Part shown: positions 56,701 to 64,000 of the stretch, piece after piece
How positions within the stretch are numbered: position 1 is the stretch's first letter
Layout of the letters: the number at the start of each line of letters is the position of its first letter
Source of the DNA: Collybiopsis luxurians FD-317 M1
Taxonomy: Eukaryota > Basidiomycota > Agaricomycetes > Agaricales > Omphalotaceae
Length of the DNA: 64,000 nt
Assembly (NCBI GenBank): GCA_000827265.1
Contig: KN834768.1
Location: forward strand, 418,765 to 482,764
Direction of reading: 5' to 3'
Translations under genes and position numbers: made by a program
Notes under the pieces: generated by a model
Told to the model about the DNA's origin: nothing
The model's input: the letters and a program-made list of their open reading frames with translations, nothing else
Databases searched by the model: none

Positions 56701-59300
56701 GGAACGGCGGGGAAACTCACATTAATTCGCCTAAACTCGTTCTCCATAAGACCTTGCCAAGCTGGGGAAAGATAATCCGTTTTACTAATCACGGCCAAAC
56801 TCGGTCAACAAGTTTTACTCACCATAAGCGATGGGATTGAGGTAATAGATCCAGAACAACCATCGCTTCATGCTGTTGACAGGCACAATATAACCCGTGT
56901 ACTCAATGCTACATGCGGAGCACAAACATTGAGTCAACGATCAAATCAAAAAATAGAAAAAAAAAAAAAACTAACCCACAAGTTAGGAATGAAAAACGTC
57001 GCCAACCTAAACGCCGAATCAAAATTCGTACACAGCTGCCCAAACGTCCTAAAGAATCCCTGCATCGTCAAGAACGCGACATAATTGAAAATATGAAACG
57101 CGAAGAATCCTCCCGCGGATCGATTCAGATTCGACATAAAGTAGACACAAATGTCAAAGAGGAGGATGCGGACAGCACTGAACGGGATATCGGCAAGGGT
57201 GTTGGCGATGGCGATGGCGGAGGGGCGATACATGCTGTAGCTAGTTTGTTTGCGGAGGATGGGGCGGCCGATCATTTGGGTTGGCATTTCCATAAAAGCA
57301 TCGAGACAGGTAGTCAGGAGGGCGGCGAAGAGGAGACTGGTTGGAAAAGATTATGAGAATGAAGACGAGAAGGTAGAGATGAGTGCAGCTTACCCTCCAC
57401 GCGTGAACGCACCAGCAGACGTAGTCGGCAACGCAAAGAAAGCACCGCCGATGATGAGCCCAAGAGTCTAAACAAGTAAAAAAATAAGAACCGGCATCAT
57501 ACTCCCCACCGGAAAAAGCCACACATACCGTACTCAACGAGAAACTAGTATACAGCTGGAACCTATCCTGCAATCTCTGCTGAAACTGCCTCACAAAAAG
57601 CGCCTTAACCTGTCCGGTAAGCCCAAGTGTATACGGACTCTTCCTCGACACTCCCTTCTTCTTGTCCTTCTCCACCGCAGCACGGAAAGCCTCCTGGTCA
57701 GCTTTATCCGTCTCCATCTTCAGTTTGTACTTTTCCAAATCGTCCATGTTGGTTTGAGCGTATTTTGATAACCTGTAAGCATTCTCTAATGCGGTGGGGG
57801 AGCAGGGAACGTCAGCGGCGGAACGACCAGGAGCGAATTGCCGTTCGTTAGAGTCTGTGCAGCCTGTGAGGTAGTCTGCTGTGCTTTGACGGGGGAGAGA
57901 TTTGAAGCCGAGGGATTCAAAATAGGCACGCGCTTCGGATGGGGGGCCGTAGAAAACTTGACGGCCTTCGGAGAGAACCATCACTTTGTCGAATAGATCG
58001 TAAATACCTTCACCTGCTTGGTACCTAGAAAAGGGAAGGGAAAAGTCAGTCGACTCGACAATGACGAACGCGGCGGTGAGGCTCGACCTACAGAGAGACA
58101 AAAGTAGTCTGGCCCAACACATCCGTCATGACCCTCAAACTTCGGACGAAATCGAGTGCCGTCGAAGCGTCCAACCCCCTCGTCGAGTTATCCCAAGACT
58201 GAACTCTCGCACGTGTAGTCATCATCTCGGCGATCGATACACGTTTCCTCTCTCCCCCAGACACACCCCGGACAAACTCGTCTCCGACAAGGGTGCGCTT
58301 CGTGTGAGTGATGTTGAGCATGCGGAGGAGAGTCTGCAAAACTTCTTGGTCAAAATCGTTGCGAGAGACACCGGGAAGACGACCATCGGGGCCGGGAGTT
58401 TTGGTGGAAAGGGCGAATTTGAGAGTTTGTTCGACGGTAAGGGTGGCGATGTGTCGGTCATCTACGCAGACGCGCTGAGGTAAGGAATTGCTCGATGTTA
58501 GAGAAAGAAAACTTCTTACCTTCTTCGTTGTAAACGACTTCACCCTTGTAGTATTTGGACATTTCCGCTGCATCCATACCGGCATAGAGAACCTGCCCGG
58601 CTACGTTCGCATATTCCTCGCGCTGATTAGCGATAGTTTTGAGAAAGGTGGTACAACCGGCACCAGGACATCCAAGAACGAGACACATTTCACCTGGTTT
58701 AAGGACACCTGATGATCTGAGAGTAGGTTAGCGGGTTGAACGAGGCAAACAATGGAGAGTATACGCACTGGTGTAAGATGGACCTTGTGGGAAGGTTCTT
58801 CTTGGGTAGGAGAGGCGCGATGAAGCTCCAGACTAAGGTGATTGGACTGAGGATGAAAAAGAGAATAGCATTGGCAAACGTTCGGACAAAAAACTGAAAA
58901 TCGAAGGTCAGACGGAAACAACGCGTACATTTCCATAGGTGCTTACTTTGCTGTCCTCTCCGCCGATAACCTTCACCTCCAAATCGTGCCAGGTGACACC
59001 GACGTGTTTATGCTGTATACCCTCTCGTTGATTCGCATCATTCGAGGATGTCAGGTACTCCCGCAAATCAAACGCGTCCTCAACAGCGCCTTTTTCCAGA
59101 TCCGAATTTGCCGTAACTGTTTTCTGAGACTGGGATTGACGCGAGAGCTGGCGTGAAAGTTCTTTAAACTGGCGTTCGGCAGAGGCAACGTCCACATGTC
59201 CGACGACACTGTTGTTTTGTGTCGGGATCTGAGACTCGATGTCGCCGATCCTACTCATACGCTCGTCGTTCAAGGTCATGGCATCTGGCGTGTCAGTCAT
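53764..59300 (-). CDS. PDR-type ABC transporter (full size, two half-transporters)
   Basis: The chosen start is the ATG at 59300 ([10 protein letters not shown]); the stop is at 53764-53766 after '[14 protein letters not shown]'. Many short introns interrupt it. The order nucleotide-binding domain before membrane domain, twice, is typical of the pleiotropic drug resistance (ABCG) class. NBD1 has the PDR-type Walker A '[11 protein letters not shown]' (Cys for Lys), the signature '[14 protein letters not shown]' and '[12 protein letters not shown]'. NBD2 has '[15 protein letters not shown]', '[17 protein letters not shown]' and '[11 protein letters not shown]'. Membrane segments follow each, with '[11 protein letters not shown]' and a C-terminal cysteine-bearing loop ([17 protein letters not shown]). 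It pumps drugs or lipids out of the cell across the plasma membrane. No lesion seen. Confidence 0.94.
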
Positions 59301-60174
59301 CTGGGGCACCAGAGGGAAGAAAGGACAAAGACGACAGGAACCACGGAAAAAAAGGGAGCCGGTGAGATTACCTGTCTTTTAAAGGGTTTCCAACATGTGT
59401 ATTTGTCAGAATAGAAAACATTTTTTTAGGAGATATCCCGCAGATCGGAAATCCCACCCGGCGTCATTTTCTAACGTAAGTAATCCTTGGAAGGAAGGTT
59501 TAAAGGCCGTTGCATGCGGGAATCTATATCAAGAGAGTGAAACTTTGAGGATACACCGACGCTGCCCCACTGGAAGCTCGGTAGAGGAATATCCTTTAAA
59601 GGACTTCCGAGTCCCGAGATTAAACCAAACCCCTCATTGTCAAGCCACAGACAGCGTTTCCTTTGACTGCTAGTCAATGCAAAGTAGACGCAGTCGCATA
59701 CGTGAAATAAGATAACGCTACACGCTACAGGAAGGTCAAGAGGTATATACTTTCATACATACCACGGGGGCCTTTGAGAGGATCAGGATGACTGTTTCCC
59801 GAAACTTTCGGTCATTGCTTACTGGTGCAATCATTGATAGTTCCGGAAAATTGGGGGATTCTTCATTGCGCTAGCGACAGTCGGATTCCATACGAAACAC
59901 ACGAGTCAAGACAAGTCAAAAAGATCCCCACCCCATTGCCACCCATGCAAATGTTGTTCGGAACTTTGTCGTTGTCAATGTAATGGCTATGACCTGAGCT
60001 CACATCTCCGTGCTGCCTCCGTCAATTTCATCTCGGACAATCAACGGAGTAGTTGTGGTTGGCGGCAGGCAGTGATGGTGTATTACCTTCCCACGCAGCT
60101 TGCCGCCGGGATTACCTAATCTGAGCGCCCCTTGCTCGTCGTTGACGCCGACCGCCAGTTCTTATTGTACAAGC
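59301..60174. other. Divergent promoter region of the ABC transporter and the EF-hand gene
   Basis: About 870 bases between two divergent starts. It contains regulatory sequence for both genes, but I see no clear named binding site and no coding signal. Confidence 0.55.
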
Positions 60175-61598
60175 ATGAGGACGATGATTTCGCCCGCTAT
60201 TCTTTTCTATCTATTCCTAGTCGTCTCAGCTCATGGCGGCCATGAAGGTCAGGGACCTAAAGCAGGAGAAACCATCCAGCAATACGCATTGAGACACGTA
60301 TGTGGAAAAAAAGCCAAAACCAAGCTCCTCGTTGTTCGCCGTCGTTCTGAGCCATTTTCATCATTTTTATAGATGTCAAAGGAACACCACATGTAACTAA
60401 CTCAACCTTCCCGAAACTCATGAATACTTTGTTGACCGTTTGAACAACCAGCGACGCGTTCGACCTAGCAAGTTTCCACCAGTTACATGATCTGAATAGG
60501 TTTTTTTCCTCACCGTTCGCAATGAATCTTTTGCAAACCACGCCGTTGCAGGAATGGTTACTGGGAACGAGACGAAATCGAGGCAATATACGGCGTACAT
60601 CACGTTTATTCTCAAAAGAAATCCAAAGTAACGTCTATGTTTACTCAACCAATTCACGAGGTTTTAATACCTCAATTAACCAATCTTACCCTCTCAGGAT
60701 GAAGTGGAACACCAAAAGAAGGCAGATTACATCTCCAGCGAAGTGTTGCGTCTGCTGGATGCTGACAAGGACGAAAAAGTGTCTGTAGCCGAGTTTGAAA
60801 AGGTTGGGCTCGATGGATTACCGAACTTTGACCATATGGGAGCAGAGGGACATCATTACGATGTGGAGAGTGGTGAGTCTTACCTTTCGTTTTGAACTCT
60901 CTGCTGCTGTTGCTAATTGTCCGCAAGAATTCTTTTTACACCACGAAGGTTCGTCAAACACATACCCACTTACACCTACAGCCGGGAAGCTAAATTTGGT
61001 ATCATTAACTCTTAGAGGAATTCCACTCAACACCCGAAACCCAAACTGACGAATCCTACAACCACCCAGAAGACATCGAGCATTTCGCCATGCACGAGGA
61101 AATCGAACGCAAAGAAGCCGAAAAGGAAGCCAAGTATCAAGGTATCTCTGTCGAAGAAGCTCTAGCTCAACATGAACAAGCGGAAAAGGTCTACGAAGAA
61201 CGCCTCGCCAAGGAGGCTGAGGCGGCTGCTGCTGAACCACAGGATGGGCAGGCTCAACAGCCTTTAGGCGGTGAACACCCACACGCGGAACAGCTCTCCC
61301 CTCCCGCTCCCCTATCTGATGCACCGAATCCAAAGGTCACTCGAGTGACGCCTCCAGAGAAGCAGGATCCCGCTGTCAAGTTCCGAGACGCCAAAGCTCA
61401 AGCGGAGGCGAAGGGCGCTTGGGGAGTTGGGAATGACGGGTATGCACCGCCTACGGAGCCTGTGGATAAGATGAGGAAGAATTTACCGTACAAGGTGAGA
61501 AATCGATCCGTTATTCCTTTGTTTTCGCCAAAAGAGTCGAACCTGAGCGAAAGAATAAAATGCAGTACAAATTCCGGAGAAGTTGGGGAGACTTTTAG
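60175..61598 (+). CDS. EF-hand secretory-pathway calcium-binding protein, nucleobindin/Ssp120-like
   Basis: Eight exons (60175-60297, 60373-60392, 60452-60499, 60552-60627, 60698-60872, 60928-60948, 61016-61494 and 61566-61598) keep frame and give 324 residues. A signal peptide covers residues 1-19 (ISPAILFYLFLVVSAHG). Two EF-hand loops follow: 'DLNRNGYWERDEIE', and 'DADKDEKVSVAEFE' after the helix 'KKADYISSEVLRLL'. A long acidic and basic coiled region 'EIERKEAEKEAKYQGISVEE' and an alanine/glutamate stretch follow, and the C-terminus reads 'NLPYKYKFRRSWGDF'. It probably binds calcium in the ER/Golgi lumen as yeast Ssp120 does. Confidence 0.9.
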
Positions 61599-64000
61599 AA
61601 ACCTAATTGGATTGGGGTTGGATCTGGGTCACAGGGTAAAGTGCTCGGACGGTTTTGTTTGGGGAGGGAGGGGCGCGGAGGGGGGTTGCCGATTCTTCGA
61701 GCTGGACAGCGGAGAGTGGGCCACGTGCAGGCGGGATATCATATACGTGTACGTGTACGAGTACGAGATTCACTTCAGTACTACATATTTTAAGTTTTTA
61801 AGCTGTTATTCAAAATCCTTAAAATTTTAAATGCCGTTTTCGTTCATTTTAAAATTTTAAAAGCTCGCTTTAGCCTTTCATTCTTTCGTTCATTCGCGTA
61901 CGTTCATTGGCTTTTTCATTCATTTCCATTTAATCCATGTTTTGACATCCTTTTCAAGTTTCGTTTGTTTCGCTTCGCTTCGATGAGTCATTGTCGTCGT
62001 TCGCTTGCGAGTTTGGATTTTGCTGTTAGTAGTACACGTATACACGGATTTCGTATGACATCTGAAGGTTTGAGCCCTCAAACTTGAGGCTGTTCTGCCT
62101 AAGCCTCCCTTCTTCGTACTCAATCGGTATCGTTCCCGTTCCCATTCCCGTCGTCAGGAATGGCATGCACTGTGCGGCTCCTTAATTGGTTTTTACCATT
62201 GGTCGAATTTCGCCTGCTCGCGGGGGTACTCCGATGACTCGTTCCTTGATAGTTGCCCCAAAGTACTGGAAGGCTTCCTTCAAGATGCAGGAGGTCACTT
62301 ATGTCTGCCGTCCCAATCGTATAGCATGAGATCATTCTTTTCGCCCTTTCGTCTTTCGTCATTCGTCATCGCTTGTCCCTTGAGACGTTTACGCGCAAAC
62401 TGTAAGTTACTCGGATAGTTTGTATTGAGATACGTAAAATGCCTTCAAGGTGTCTGTTCAGTGTTCATCATCACTCAATCTCGAGGATCTGGCCCTGTTA
62501 ATAACAAAGTTGTTAATCACAATGGTCTCCCGGAGGTCTATGATTAACATTTAGGGGAAAAAGATAAATGACAAGCGAAAAATTTGATATTTTAGCATGT
62601 TATTACATAACAAAAGGGACTGTGAAAAAAAAAAAAATAATCAATGATCCCTGCAGGCTGTAGCTGAGATAGCTGATGTTGCGAAATCCTTGACTGCTGG
62701 TGCATTAGAATATGTGCCATATTTCAGTCCAAGATCGCTGAGAGAGAGCTAAGTTATCTCTTGGCAAACAGCCTGTTGAAGAAAAGTTGAGGGGGTGGCT
62801 GCCAGCGGTATAAGTTGATCTAGACTCAAGTTCAGTGTTGCCGTGTTCTCCAGTCTCCTGAAGTAGGCAGTGTCCAAATCAACGGTCCTCTCTCCTCGCT
62901 GTCCTTGCTCTTTGTACTATCAACCCTTTCCTTTCTACGGAATCTCTATGATTTACCTCGGTCCTCAAATTGAGCAGCACTTGGGCCTTTTTTGATGTCT
63001 GCAAACACTGTCAATACTGTTGCTTGCAAATTCAGAAATGTGATGTACCACTGCCCAGCTTGGACTTAGAATATCTTAGAATTTTATCAAGGTCACAGTT
63101 TTCAAAATAAAATCAGAAAGTGTCAAACAGTATTTGACCCCCAAAGCTGTCCGGACCATCACTTTCCGTGCGCCGGAGTATATAAATGTACACTCATTTA
63201 CAACTCATTTGTTCACTTTTCCTTTCTAGTTTAGACCTACTTTCAAGCAATGGACATACTAGGGACATATCAAGTTTAATATAACTTGTCATGTTCAGCG
63301 TCCGGCGCTGTCCGCGTGAAACCTTACATTGCTCAGTATAGCTAATTAAGAGAGCTCAACTTACTAAGACGAAGTACACCAGCTCTGTAGTGGTTACAGT
63401 TACCTTATATCACACCTTAGCGCAGTGATGCGCCCAGACGCAGCGTCCTTAAAGACAAGGATTTAGGGCCTCAAACCACAAGTCCAACATTATTAAGCTG
63501 CGTGGAACCTTCCGACTTGACCGTCATCGATTGATGCTACTTAATGCCTGCTGTCAGTGGTAGTGGGCCTATGCTAAAAGCATGACAGGTACCCGTGCGG
63601 CGTATCTTTCTTGGTAGCGCTGGAGCCTGGAACTTTCTGGCTGTATAAAATCTAATGAGAACTTACTAAAATTGTATAAATTGTGGGAGTTAGACTCGTA
63701 GTTGCCCAAAAATGATTGAAGCATCCATGCGTTTACAATAATGAGCTCAAGAGAGACAATTGTCCTTGTTTGGCTTGACATGTCTAGCTTCGTCCATTGT
63801 ATCATTCCAAACCCCAACCGAACACTATACAATACCCCACGTAGCGTACATTATAAGCTCTCAACTTGGTTGAAACTTTGTTCCTTCCTTCTTTGACTGT
63901 CACTCGTCATGCTGAATCTGGCTGAATTGGAATCTGCTTCAGTCCCACCCTGAGCCCTCTACTGTTTATTACCTTTTTCTGAAGGCCAGTTAGACATACG
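61599..64000. other. Non-coding end of the window
   Basis: About 2.4 kb after the EF-hand gene. I see A/T-rich runs, a poly-A tract near 62627-62638 and short random frames, but no gene with a start, introns and family motifs. The part from about 62560 is lower in CG than the parts before it. Confidence 0.5.

Noticed and set aside
56913..57356. Forward 147-residue lysine/arginine-rich frame
   Set aside because: It is antisense to membrane segments of the ABC transporter.
1..64000. CRISPR array, bacterial operons or integrative elements
   Set aside because: No spaced direct repeats, no ribosome-binding sites, and genes have spliceosomal introns throughout.

Overview
This is a window of nuclear DNA from a mushroom-forming basidiomycete (Agaricomycetes). 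Almost every gene is split by introns of about 42-60 bases. The families are typical of that group: F-box proteins, a DUF6533 seven-helix protein, DUF4246, a PDR-type ABC transporter, a NACHT-WD40 protein, Crinkler-like proteins and a nucleobindin-like EF-hand protein. The exon joins given below were worked out by hand and keep frame; nothing was checked against a database.

Layout. 1-9.2 kb: two genes of Agaricomycete families (an incomplete one and an NTP-transferase-like one), a hypothetical gene, a dead GNAT acetyltransferase copy, a DUF1772 membrane protein and a decayed DUF6533 gene. 9.8-14.7 kb: a MITE-like element, a decayed VIT/VWA gene, a 67-residue protein, a complete DUF4246 gene, a possible 32-residue microprotein and the Pin1 prolyl isomerase. 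15.6-19.6 kb: an MFS transporter and the intact GNAT whose dead copy lies 13 kb away. 21.4-32 kb: the first Crinkler-like gene, a CreB/Ubp9/13-type deubiquitinase with a very long low-complexity tail, and a MOSC-domain protein. 32.4-41.3 kb: a segmental duplication carrying two more Crinkler-like genes plus the 3' part of an F-box gene, with a Crinkler fragment in between. 41.7-52.2 kb: a conflict-like, CpG-poor region with a PARG-type macrodomain protein flanked by dead copies of itself, then a NACHT-WD40 gene broken by a stop codon and a solo LTR. 53.8-61.6 kb: a PDR ABC transporter and an EF-hand secretory protein. The last 2.4 kb has no gene I can support.

The most interesting part is 21-52 kb. 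It holds three full-length Crinkler-like (ubiquitin-like header, P-loop region, nuclease-like end) proteins whose Walker A lysine and Ser/Thr are replaced in every copy, a PARG macrodomain whose catalytic glutamate is replaced by proline, and an NLR. Decay here leaves a clear footprint: in a dead PARG copy the CpG sites of the live copy have become TpG or CpA, and the WD40 region has no CG for about 930 bases, whereas the solo LTR inserted in it still has ten. The LTR therefore landed after the CpG loss. Housekeeping genes (Pin1, deubiquitinase, MOSC, EF-hand) are interleaved with these fast-changing accessory genes.
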